From an uncultured Granulosicoccaceae bacterium (GTDB lineage: Bacteria > Pseudomonadota > Gammaproteobacteria > Granulosicoccales > Granulosicoccaceae), in assembly GCA_938007995.1 (NCBI GenBank), contig CALLLW010000021.1, positions 1-49,584 of the forward strand: a stretch of 49,584 nucleotides of DNA, read 5' to 3'. Made by a program: the position numbers and the translations under genes. The notes under the pieces were generated by a model, which was not told the origin of the DNA, ran no database searches, and saw nothing but the letters and a program-made list of their open reading frames with translations. Below, in pieces: positions 34,335-42,753 of the stretch; position 1 is the first letter of the stretch; each line of letters starts with the position of its first letter.

Positions 34335-37256
34335 CTATGCTGACTTTTGTTCTTCTAACGATCCATCGTCATTGCCGGGTAATACAATATTTCCCGCAAA
34401 CGTCTTAACATCCCCTAAGCATTTGGACACAATGTCCATATCACTGTTCTTCGCCGCTTTTTCCATATCGGCCGCGGGTTTGGTAAAAACATCAAAACCC
34501 ACTGTACCACCAGAGCCTTTCAACCAGTGCGCAAGCGCTGCCAGCTCTTGAAAATCTCCGTTTTCTACAGCCTGATCCATCGCTTCCAGCTGTGTGTCCA
34601 GTCGCGGTAGAAACTTTTCTACTATTGGCCTGAAAGATGGATTTTTGGCGAGCAAAGAACTCTCTACTTTCACAGCGGCTTTGAGTGTTGAAACTTGAGC
34701 TGTGGCCTGTAGCGTATTTGATCCATCAGGGGGTTCACTTGATTCATTGCCAGCACCGGTGCGCAGACGATCGATGATAGATTTAATTTGAACAAGGTCG
34801 TTGCTGCACGCATCTTGATCTGCGGCGTTTGCGTGGTCTTCGAGCTGTTTGGCCGGGTTCGATAATTGATTAAAACCGACAGTACCGCCCGAGCCCTTTA
34901 ACCAATGTGCAAGTCCGGCGAGTTCCTCAAAATCCTCTTGCCTGTTTTTCTCTTGCATCAGTTCAAACTGCTCTTTTACCCGTGTAATGAACCTGGCAAC
35001 CACTGGTGCGAGCTTTTCCGAGCTGCCCAGATGACTGTAGATCGGGGATTGCTCAGAACTTTGTATCTGCGCCACGGCAGGATCATTGGCTGCTGTATTC
35101 GTCGTAGATGTCTCTGCCTGTTGCGTTGGCTTGTCACACTTCTTGCCGCCAATCAGCTCTGCCAGGAGTTTTGACAGTGCGTCTATGTCGATCGGCTTTG
35201 TCATGTAGTGGGAAAAACCGGCTCGCAGAATCTTCTCTTCGTAGCCTTTCATGGCATTCGCAGTCAGGGCAATGACCGGCTGTTTGATACCGTTCTTACG
35301 CATCGCGGCTACTGCCTGATAGCCATCCATGACCGGCATTTGTATATCGGACAAAATCACGTTGTAGTCGTGCTGAGTGGTCATTTCAACACCGATGGCA
35401 CCATTTTCGGCGGTATCTGTGCCTATGCCAAGGTCGTTCAATACCAGCGTTAACAGTTCACGATTCTCTGCCGCATCGTCAATGACAAGCACTTTGCATT
35501 CAGGGAATTCCCAATAGGCCTCAGCTTCTGTTTCAGCGACTTCCGCCTGAGCAAACAGTTCGTCAGGTGTGAGCGTTTCTACGTCGTCTTTGGTGACCAG
35601 GTCAATGACGGCTGTGAATGTTGTACCCACACCCGCTTCACTGGCCAGCAGTATGTCGCCGCCGAGCGCACGTGCCAGCTTTCTACTGATGGCAAGTCCC
35701 AGTCCGGTTCCACCAAAGCGTCTGGTGATTGATGAGTCGGCTTGTACAAAAGGCTGGAATACTGCTGCCTGTTGTTGATCATTCATGCCGATGCCACTGT
35801 CTTTTACATCGATGGCGTATTTCGCCTGTCCGTTCTCGTCAAAAGAACGCAGAATAACTTTGACACCACCTTCTTCAGTGAACTTGATCGCGTTACCAAC
35901 AAGATTAGTAATGATCTGTCGTAGTCTTCCTGCGTCAGTCTGAATCAGTTCCGGTAAAGGTTCTGGAATTTCAATGTCGAGGTCAATTTTTTTGTCTTCT
36001 GCACGTACCCGCAGCACCTGAACAACATCATGAGCCACAAGGTGAGGCTTGCAGTCGATCGATTCGACTTCCAGTGCACCGGACTCCACCTTGGATAAAT
36101 CCAGAACATCATTGATCAACTCCAACAGGTGTTTGCCACTGCTGGAAATTGTATTGAGGTGTTTGCGCGAGGCACTGTCGAGCGAATCGTTACCGCGCTT
36201 TAAAACTTCGGTAAAGCCGAGAATCGCAGTCATCGGCGTTCGGATCTCGTGACTCATGTTTGACAGAAAATCGCTCTTTGCCTTGTTGGCGTCTTCTGCG
36301 GCGTCGCGTGCTGCACGTAGTTCTTTTTCTTTTTCTTCGAGGTCGGTCACATCGTCAAGGCTTACCAGGACACCGCTGGCCTTGTTGCCAGACATGATCG
36401 GTGAGCAGTTGACCAGAAACTTGCGCCACTCGCCGGTATGGGATTCAAGCCAAACGTCAGCGCCACGAATCGTTTGCGAGGTTTGCAGTGCCTCCACCCA
36501 CGGGAACTCTGCGTCGTCATCAGCGGCCTTGTCGTGTGGATGATGCTCACTCAAGTGCCACTTAAATTCTTCAGCCTTCTTGCCGACAATGGAATCCGAA
36601 GTTTGGCCGGTGGTGCTTTGAAAAGCTTTGTTAGCCAATACAACATTGGATTTTGCGTCGATGACTATCAGCGCTTCAGCCAGTGTGTCGAGAGCTGATC
36701 GAACCCGTCCGGGTACAGCCTGCGAAGGGTTCAGTGCTTTGAGCATTTTACCCAGGTAAAGATAAAATAATAGAAAGCCCAGCAAACTACAGAAGGCAAT
36801 CAGTGTGTACTTTGAGCCGCGAGCTCTCTCGAGCAGACTCAGGTCTTTCGGGTTAACGAAAAACAAAGTGATCCTGCCCCATTCCTGATTATTCTGCAGC
36901 AACGGCATGGTAACCGTCGAGACCGTGGAAATATCAGAATTGAATTCATGATCCACCGCGGATTCATCACCCACAATTAATGGTGTGTCTTCCTGATCAC
37001 GTTTGACGGTAGCGGCAAGTAAGTCGTCATTGCGCGAGATCACAAATTCCAGATTTGACTGAATACTTGTAAAGTCTTTTTTACTAAGAAACAAAGTGCT
37101 GCTGGATGCAATCGATTCCGCCAGAGCAGTTCGCCCGTCTATCTGTGCTTGATGACGATCAGGAATTAACTTCAGCATCGTTGCACACAGCAGTAATGTG
37201 AGAACGATTGAGGTAAGCCCTAATGAGAGATGAAATTTTGCCGACAGTTTTTTCAT
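34335..37256 (-). CDS. Hybrid sensor histidine kinase with PAS, REC and two HPt domains
   Basis: 973 residues. Two membrane helices (about 9-30 and 151-171) flank a periplasmic sensor loop of about 120 residues with no recognised fold. A PAS domain (about 185-305) follows, then HisKA with His336 (NMSHEIRTPMTAILGF) and HATPase (NLVGNAIKFT, DSGIGMNDQ, FGGTGLGLAISRKLA). A REC domain has Asp637 (VILSDIQMPVMDGYQA). Two HPt domains follow with phosphorylatable His784 and His910, both in the identical motif LAHWLKGSGGTVGF. Such a phosphorelay would pass phosphate to the REC domain of the GGDEF/EAL gene 25 bases downstream. The duplicated HPt is unusual. Confidence 0.93.
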   Translation of the reverse strand: MKKLSAKFHLSLGLTSIVLTLLLCATMLKLIPDRHQAQIDGRTALAESIASSSTLFLSKKDFTSIQSNLEFVISRNDDLLAATVKRDQEDTPLIVGDESAVDHEFNSDISTVSTVTMPLLQNNQEWGRITLFFVNPKDLSLLERARGSKYTLIAFCSLLGFLLFYLYLGKMLKALNPSQAVPGRVRSALDTLAEALIVIDAKSNVVLANKAFQSTTGQTSDSIVGKKAEEFKWHLSEHHPHDKAADDDAEFPWVEALQTSQTIRGADVWLESHTGEWRKFLVNCSPIMSGNKASGVLVSLDDVTDLEEKEKELRAARDAAEDANKAKSDFLSNMSHEIRTPMTAILGFTEVLKRGNDSLDSASRKHLNTISSSGKHLLELINDVLDLSKVESGALEVESIDCKPHLVAHDVVQVLRVRAEDKKIDLDIEIPEPLPELIQTDAGRLRQIITNLVGNAIKFTEEGGVKVILRSFDENGQAKYAIDVKDSGIGMNDQQQAAVFQPFVQADSSITRRFGGTGLGLAISRKLARALGGDILLASEAGVGTTFTAVIDLVTKDDVETLTPDELFAQAEVAETEAEAYWEFPECKVLVIDDAAENRELLTLVLNDLGIGTDTAENGAIGVEMTTQHDYNVILSDIQMPVMDGYQAVAAMRKNGIKQPVIALTANAMKGYEEKILRAGFSHYMTKPIDIDALSKLLAELIGGKKCDKPTQQAETSTTNTAANDPAVAQIQSSEQSPIYSHLGSSEKLAPVVARFITRVKEQFELMQEKNRQEDFEELAGLAHWLKGSGGTVGFNQLSNPAKQLEDHANAADQDACSNDLVQIKSIIDRLRTGAGNESSEPPDGSNTLQATAQVSTLKAAVKVESSLLAKNPSFRPIVEKFLPRLDTQLEAMDQAVENGDFQELAALAHWLKGSGGTVGFDVFTKPAADMEKAAKNSDMDIVSKCLGDVKTFAGNIVLPGNDDGSLEEQKSA

Positions 37257-37659
37257 TTTTATGCGTTCCGGACTAACGGGTTGTCGACTCTGCGTTATTC
37301 AGTGTTCTGCCTGTCACATCGATATTCAATTTTTCTGCCCTGATTCCGGATCTTCATCACTACCCGGAGCTTTTGTCATTTTTGACACCGGATCTGATTT
37401 GATCCGGATTTTTATTGTTATGCATAACATCAAGATCGTGACACAGACCACTGTCTGCCGCCGCAGCGTCCCAATGGACATTCCATCAGACGCGGCGGCG
37501 GTGTGTTGGTCAGCGCAATATAGCTTTCGTTATTGGAGGGATCGGCAAGTGTGGCAGTTTTCTGTATAACTAAAATCGTATTGCACAGTGTCAAAGTGCA
37601 ATCACTGTATTCCCGTTAGATATCATGCTTGCCGTTGCATGAATTTAAAGCCGGGGAGG
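37257..37659. other. Intergenic region between thrC and the kinase gene
   Basis: It contains no supported gene; the plus-strand frame at 37261-37569 has no family features. One hairpin, ccggatc/gatccgg (37388-37407), is followed on the plus strand by atttttatt. The region must hold the promoter of the kinase operon. Confidence 0.5.
37388..37413 (+). terminator. Hairpin with T-run, orientation puzzling
   Basis: A seven-base-pair stem (ccggatc, loop tgattt, gatccgg) is followed by a run of T on the plus strand. Both neighbouring genes are on the minus strand, so as a rho-independent terminator it would act only on a plus-strand transcript that is not otherwise seen. It may simply be a symmetrical protein site. 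Confidence 0.3.
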
Positions 37660-39054
37660 TTATCCGCGTGCGAAGAACCCGTCTATGCTGGTCTGGACTG
37701 AATCGATGTTGGCTTCCACTGTCTGGAAAATCTCATCGCTCTGCATTAGTCGGGATGCATGTGCCGGTACTTCCGGTTTGATGCCGGTAGCGCTCTCTAC
37801 TGCCGCGCTGAATTTAGCCGGATGCGCTGTTTCAACCACCACAGTCTCGGCAGTGGAGTCTGCCTGAAGTTGCAGGTAGGCATGTACCGCTGTGGCGGTG
37901 TGTGGGCAAATGAGTTTGTTGTGTGTGTTTTGCATGTACTGCATGGCGCTGTTTGCGTCTGACTCGGTGCATCGCATGGCAGAAAAATTCTCTTTGAGGC
38001 TGCTCATTTCAGCTTCAGATAAAACGTACTTATTGTTAGATTCAAGTGATTGTTGAGCGGCCTCCACAGCAGCACCGTTATTGTTCTTTATATGCCATAG
38101 TAATCGCTCAAAGTTACTGGATACTTGTATGTCCATGCTGGGTGAAATAGTTTTTACCGTGGTATTGCACTGCATAATGCTGCTCTCAAATAATCGCGGC
38201 AGCACATCGTTATCATTTGAAGTAACAATAAGTTGATTGATCGGCGCACCCAGCTGTTTTGCAATATAGGCGGCATAGATGTTGCCGAAGTTGCCGGTTG
38301 GTACAATAAAATTAACCGGTTTTCCGCTCTTGCTGTTGATCAAACCGCTGGTACGAAAATAGTAAGCAGTTTGCAGCAGAATTCTCACCATATTGATTGA
38401 ATTCACTGCCGTATAGCCATGAATATTGGCAGCCTCTGTTTGATACAGCGCTTTGACCATATGCTGGCAGGCATCAAAGTCACCTCTAACACTTAGCGCG
38501 AGAACATTATCAGCGCCGATGGTTGTCATTTGCCTGCGTTGAAAATCCGAGACACCGCCTTCAGGGAAAAGCACCACGGCGCGAAGGTTCTCACGATTGG
38601 CGAAAGCCGACACAGTGGCAGCTCCGGTATCACCGGAGGTAGCGCAAAGCACGGTAGCCTGGCGGTTTTGATGCCCAAGCAAGGTGGCGATGATTTCTGC
38701 TAAAGGTGCCAGGGCAAAGTCTTTAAAAGCGAGTGTCGGACCGTGCATGAGTTCGAGTGTCCAGAGACCATCCGTGATTTGTTCGACCGGTGGCCCAACA
38801 GGCTCCGGAAAACTTTGCATGGCTCTAGCAACCACATCGGTGATGTCATCTATCGGTAATGAGTCTGCACCAAACAGCTTCAGCACTCTGCCTGCAATGT
38901 CTGCGTAACCACCACCGGTGAGCTCGGCAAGCTGCCGTGCGTTGACGGTTGGCCACTGTTGCGGCACGAAAAGCCCGCCGTCGTTTGCGGTGCCACGGGT
39001 GATTATCTGCGCAAGATTGAGTGACTCGCCGCCGCGTGTGCTGATGTAATTCAA
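37660..39054 (-). CDS. thrC: Threonine synthase
   Basis: PLP enzyme converting O-phosphohomoserine to threonine. The start is uncertain: homology begins at NYISTRGGESLNLAQIITRG, so I chose the TTG at 39054 (465 residues). The frame extends to another TTG at 39129, and neither has a strong ribosome-binding site. Motifs: GTANDGGLFVP, GPTLAFKDFALAPL with the PLP-binding Lys, CATSGDTGAATVSAF, VLFPEGGVSDFQRRQM, YTAVNSINMVRILLQTAYY and NFIVPTGNFGNIYAAYIAKQ. It belongs to the E. coli-type ThrC branch. No homoserine kinase or dehydrogenase gene is adjacent. Confidence 0.92.
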   Translation of the reverse strand: MNYISTRGGESLNLAQIITRGTANDGGLFVPQQWPTVNARQLAELTGGGYADIAGRVLKLFGADSLPIDDITDVVARAMQSFPEPVGPPVEQITDGLWTLELMHGPTLAFKDFALAPLAEIIATLLGHQNRQATVLCATSGDTGAATVSAFANRENLRAVVLFPEGGVSDFQRRQMTTIGADNVLALSVRGDFDACQHMVKALYQTEAANIHGYTAVNSINMVRILLQTAYYFRTSGLINSKSGKPVNFIVPTGNFGNIYAAYIAKQLGAPINQLIVTSNDNDVLPRLFESSIMQCNTTVKTISPSMDIQVSSNFERLLWHIKNNNGAAVEAAQQSLESNNKYVLSEAEMSSLKENFSAMRCTESDANSAMQYMQNTHNKLICPHTATAVHAYLQLQADSTAETVVVETAHPAKFSAAVESATGIKPEVPAHASRLMQSDEIFQTVEANIDSVQTSIDGFFARG

Positions 39055-39185
39055 GAGAAAATGCTCTGGATTGAAGGTGGGGTGATGTTGGGGTGCAGGG
39101 TCGGATTCTAGCAAGTTTCTGCCTGTCAATTACAGTGCATCCTGTGTCAGACTCAAGACAACACCGCTCTATTTGACGATTGTCC

Positions 39186-40799
39186 ATGTACCCCGAAGAC
39201 ACAAACACACCAGGCTCAGATGATCAGACAGAGAATTTGGCGGGCTCGAATACCGCAATGACGTCCGGTACAAGAAAAAAGCGCCGTCGTCGTGGCAGAG
39301 CGACTGCACCTACCGGCTTTGCACAAAAACCTTTTGCACAACCTGCAAGGCAGTTTCCACCGGTTGAGCTGGTTTCAGCTGACGCTGTTGAGGCGGTACA
39401 CAACGCGTCGCTAAAGGTACTTCAGGAAACGGGTATTAAAGTGCTGCACGAGGGTGCCAGAAGCATCATGAAAGATGCCGGTGCCGATGTGCACGAAGCC
39501 ACTCAGATGGTTCACTTTGAAGCGCCCTTAATCGAACAGTGTTTATCGACGGTGCCGTCAGCTTTTACACTCCATGCAAGAAACCCGCAACATAATCTGG
39601 CTATTGGTGGTGATCAACTGTTGTTCGGTCTGATGGCCAGTGCACCTAACAGTTCATGTCTTGATCATGGCAGGCGCAGTGGTACACAGAAGGACTATCG
39701 CAATTTTCTGCGGCTGGGCCAGATGCACAACATACTCCACTTCAGTGGTGGCTATCCGGTCGAGCCAACCGACATTCATCCTTCAGTGCGGCACCTTGAT
39801 TGTATTTCTGACTTCATCACCCTGACTGATAAATCATACTGCATCTATTCACTTGGTCATGAAAGAGTGACTGATGCGATTGAGATGACTCGCATAGCTC
39901 GCGGCGTCAGTGCCGAGCAACTGTCAGAAGAGCCCTCACTTTTTACTATCATCAATACCAACTCGCCGCTGCAGCTTGATATACCGATGATGCAGGGCAT
40001 CATTGATATGGCTTCAATGAATCAATTGGTTGTTATCACGCCTTTTACATTGTCCGGTGCGATGGCGCCAGTAACCATACCCGGTGCACTGGTTTTACAA
40101 AATGCTGAAGCTTTAGCCGGAATTGCTTTTTCACAAATGGTTAAGCCCGGTGCACCTGCCATGTACGGTGGCTTTACCTCGAATGTTGATATGCAGTCCG
40201 GCGCACCTGCCTTTGGCACACCGGAATATATGCAGGCGCAACACATTGGTGGTCAGCTGGCAAGACGCTATAACATTCCCTACCGTACATCGAATGTCTG
40301 TGCTGCCAATACGGTTGACGCGCAGTCTGCGTACGAATCAGTGTTTTCACTGTGGGGCGCAATCAACAGTGGTGGCCACCTGTTAAAGCATGGTGCAGGT
40401 TGGTTGGAAGGCGGACTTTGTTGTTCTTTTGAAAAGTTGATTCTGGATATTGATCTATTGCAAATGGTGGCTGAGTTTCTGCAACCGATAGATTTCTCTG
40501 AAGATGAGCTGGGCTTACGTGCAATCAATGATGTCGGCCCTGCCGGACACTTCTTTGGTACCGCTCATACGCAGGAAAGATTCAAAGATGCGTTCTATAG
40601 TCCGGTGCTGAGTGACTGGCGTAACTTTGAGTCATGGCAGGAGGCAGGTCGACCGGATGCAATGCAAAAAGCCAATAAAGTCTGGAAGGAAAGACTTGCA
40701 ACTTATCAGGAGCCGCCGCTGGATGCAGCCGTCAAAGACGAGCTTGATGCCTTTGTTGCAAAGCGAAAAGAGCAGGGTGGTGTCGCAACAGATTTTTAA
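39186..40799 (+). CDS. MttB-family (trimethylamine methyltransferase-like) protein, no pyrrolysine
   Basis: 537 residues from the ATG at 39186, with a TTG two codons earlier. After an Arg/Lys-rich leader (KKRRRRGRATAP) comes the MttB TIM-barrel: NASLKVLQETGIKVLHEGAR, MASAPNSSCLDHGRRSGT, HFSGGYPVEPTDI, FTIINTNSPLQLD, VVITPFTLSGAMAPVTIPG, MYGGFTSNVDMQSGAPAFGT and GGLCCSFEKLILD. The frame is open throughout with no internal TAG, so this is a non-pyrrolysine member. Characterised non-Pyl members demethylate glycine betaine or related quaternary amines with a corrinoid protein. No corrinoid protein or reductive activase gene is nearby, so function here is open. Confidence 0.8.
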   Translation: MYPEDTNTPGSDDQTENLAGSNTAMTSGTRKKRRRRGRATAPTGFAQKPFAQPARQFPPVELVSADAVEAVHNASLKVLQETGIKVLHEGARSIMKDAGADVHEATQMVHFEAPLIEQCLSTVPSAFTLHARNPQHNLAIGGDQLLFGLMASAPNSSCLDHGRRSGTQKDYRNFLRLGQMHNILHFSGGYPVEPTDIHPSVRHLDCISDFITLTDKSYCIYSLGHERVTDAIEMTRIARGVSAEQLSEEPSLFTIINTNSPLQLDIPMMQGIIDMASMNQLVVITPFTLSGAMAPVTIPGALVLQNAEALAGIAFSQMVKPGAPAMYGGFTSNVDMQSGAPAFGTPEYMQAQHIGGQLARRYNIPYRTSNVCAANTVDAQSAYESVFSLWGAINSGGHLLKHGAGWLEGGLCCSFEKLILDIDLLQMVAEFLQPIDFSEDELGLRAINDVGPAGHFFGTAHTQERFKDAFYSPVLSDWRNFESWQEAGRPDAMQKANKVWKERLATYQEPPLDAAVKDELDAFVAKRKEQGGVATDF

Positions 40800-40817
40800 C
40801 CTAATGCCTGTTTGCTA

Positions 40818-41720
40818 TCAGTTTTGGCTGTACATTCTTTGTTCAAGAGTTCTGCCGTTTGTGAGCTTTTTATACTGGATGTTGTTATCGGCAAGCTTTT
40901 GCAGCAACGCAATATGAAACTGCGGATGTCTCACGGCATCAAATTCTATTGTGAATTCACTGTGCTGATTGGTATTGAGGTTGACCAACCCCTTCACTGA
41001 TTCAATGATCTGTCTGGTAGATTGATCGGCTGATGAGTCAGCCTGCAGTGTCAGAAAACCCCAATCACCGGTATCTTCGGTAATACTCGCTTCTGATATC
41101 AACTTGCCATCAGACAGGTGTATGACTTTCTCACAGATTTTTTCAAGCTCATCAAGGTTGTGGGAGCTGACCACAAAAGTTGAGCTGCCAGATTCAGCAG
41201 CGATAAGGTCGCGTATCAATTTGGCGTTGGGCGGGTCGATTCCTGCGGTTGGCTCATCGAGCAGAATAATCTCGGGCTGACCCAGAAGGCACTGGGCAAT
41301 AAGCAAGCGCTTACTCATGCCATGGCTCAGCTCGGTAGGTTTGCTTTTGATTCTGTCCTGCAGTTGCACAAGCTCAAGTGCTTTTTCAACCTCAGTGTCT
41401 GGTTTGTCGACGCCACGCAGTTTTGCGTAAAGCGTTAATTGCGAGCCGATTGAAAAGTTTGGATCAAGCCGGGCGTCCTGTGGCAGCACGGAGAGCCGGC
41501 GCTTAACAGATAAATCCTGCGGGGTCTTGCCGCATACAGTGACTGTTCCTGCTGATGGACGAATAAAACCACCAATCAGACTCATCAGTGTCGTTTTACC
41601 TGCACCGTTAGGGCCGACTAACGCCACAGGCTTTCCCTGCTCAATGGTTAGGTTAATACCACTCAGTGCTTGTAGTCTGCCGTAGCGTTTACCCAGATTT
41701 TCACATCTAACCAGTTCCAT
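40818..41720 (-). CDS. ABC transporter ATP-binding protein
   Basis: 300 residues. Walker A VALVGPNGAGKTTLMSLIG, Q-loop LSVLPQDARLDPNF, signature ELSHGMSKRLLIAQ (LSHGM in place of LSGGQ, common in ABC-2 exporters) and Walker B EIILLDEPTAGIDPPN, then the switch VSSHNLDELEKIC. A C-terminal extension of about 80 residues is seen, as in NosF/CcmA-like exporters. It follows and overlaps the permease gene (TAATG), so the two form one transporter. Cargo unknown. It converges on the MttB-family gene with an 18-base gap. Confidence 0.9.
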   Translation of the reverse strand: MELVRCENLGKRYGRLQALSGINLTIEQGKPVALVGPNGAGKTTLMSLIGGFIRPSAGTVTVCGKTPQDLSVKRRLSVLPQDARLDPNFSIGSQLTLYAKLRGVDKPDTEVEKALELVQLQDRIKSKPTELSHGMSKRLLIAQCLLGQPEIILLDEPTAGIDPPNAKLIRDLIAAESGSSTFVVSSHNLDELEKICEKVIHLSDGKLISEASITEDTGDWGFLTLQADSSADQSTRQIIESVKGLVNLNTNQHSEFTIEFDAVRHPQFHIALLQKLADNNIQYKKLTNGRTLEQRMYSQN

Positions 41721-42526
41721 TACAGATCAATCCTACGCATAGTAAACAGACCAATGGCCAGAAATAACAGTGTTTGAATTGCGGGTACGGTGATAGTGCC
41801 AAGCGAACTCCAGTCGCGATGAGTTACCAGGCTGCCAATCTGGGAGCCCGGGAAGATAGTTTTTAACGCAGCCGCTTCAGGGTATCTGTTTGACACCCAG
41901 GAGATGCTGAACAACAGAATTATCCATAAAATACTCGCATAGCTGATTGCCTGCATACCTGACTTTGCAAACAGCGAAATAATTGCCATTAATGCGGTAT
42001 ACGGGGCAAGTACAATTATCAGATTGATCCAGATAAAAAAGCCGTTAAACAGCGAATCCTGTAGTAGTGAAGCATCACGGCTTACTGCTACAACCAGCGT
42101 GCAAAGCAGTGTGAATGCAATAACCACAGACTGAACTGCGAGCATGCCGAAGAATCGACCAAGAAACAGGCTGCTGCGACTGGTATGAAGGGTCAGTAGT
42201 TTGAGAGTACCGCGGGTTTTGTCAGATGCTGTCTGATCAGCGGCATACAACACACAGCACAGAGGAAACACATACAACGCAATAATCCAGTGAATGCCGA
42301 ACTCTGCAACACGCCACTGCGCGATAGACAGAATAGTTTCCGAGCCAAGCAGTGATCCTACGGTTGCGCCGTTTTGTACCAGTGCAGGTGCCTGCTTGAT
42401 CAGCGTGGCAACAATCAGTAGCCAGATCAGTGCAAATGCCAGCAATGACAGCAGACCACGACGAGTAATAAGAACCCGGGTGAGCTCGGTTGCAGCAATC
42501 AGAGTTATATTGCGGAGTGTGGTCAT
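41720..42526 (-). CDS. ABC-2 type transporter permease
   Basis: 268 residues from the ATG at 42526; the frame extends 41 codons further upstream without membrane or family features. About six hydrophobic helices are visible, including LLSLLAFALIWLLIVATLI, IHWIIALYVFPLCCVLYAA, VVIAFTLLCTLVVAV and TVPAIQTLLFLAIGLFTMRR. The cytoplasmic loop TASDKTRGTLKLLTLHTSR, with the K-x-x-G-T-L pattern, is typical of ABC-2 permeases such as NosY. Its stop overlaps the start of the ATPase gene. The substrate cannot be assigned. Confidence 0.85.
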   Translation of the reverse strand: MTTLRNITLIAATELTRVLITRRGLLSLLAFALIWLLIVATLIKQAPALVQNGATVGSLLGSETILSIAQWRVAEFGIHWIIALYVFPLCCVLYAADQTASDKTRGTLKLLTLHTSRSSLFLGRFFGMLAVQSVVIAFTLLCTLVVAVSRDASLLQDSLFNGFFIWINLIIVLAPYTALMAIISLFAKSGMQAISYASILWIILLFSISWVSNRYPEAAALKTIFPGSQIGSLVTHRDWSSLGTITVPAIQTLLFLAIGLFTMRRIDL

Positions 42527-42753
42527 AGAGTACGCAGGTTGGGTGACTTTAGTTGTTGCAGGCAGTTTTTTTCTGTCTGTCTTTTGATTACACGTTGTAT
42601 GAACTTTGCAATTGATCACTGTACTGCAGTAAGGTGCAAATGAAAACACTAGGATAAGACCAGGTGCAGGCTATATTACCTCTACTGTCTGCTTATTTTT
42701 AGAACGATGATTAGAAGTGTAAACAAGAGAGTGCCTGCAAGGCCCCGTCAATA
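42527..42753. promoter_or_regulatory. Divergent region upstream of the AEP cluster
   Basis: The 227-base gap between the ABC transporter operon (minus) and the AEP-HAD gene (plus) must carry the promoters of both. An A/T-rich stretch is seen near 42685-42725, but no confident -35/-10 hexamers or operators were identified. Confidence 0.3.

Noticed and set aside
37261..37569. 102-codon plus-strand open frame divergent from the kinase gene
   Set aside because: Cys-rich, random-looking composition and no start signal; it occupies the kinase promoter region.
39186..40799. Pyrrolysine-containing trimethylamine methyltransferase
   Set aside because: The frame has no internal TAG and is full length, so it belongs to the non-pyrrolysine branch.
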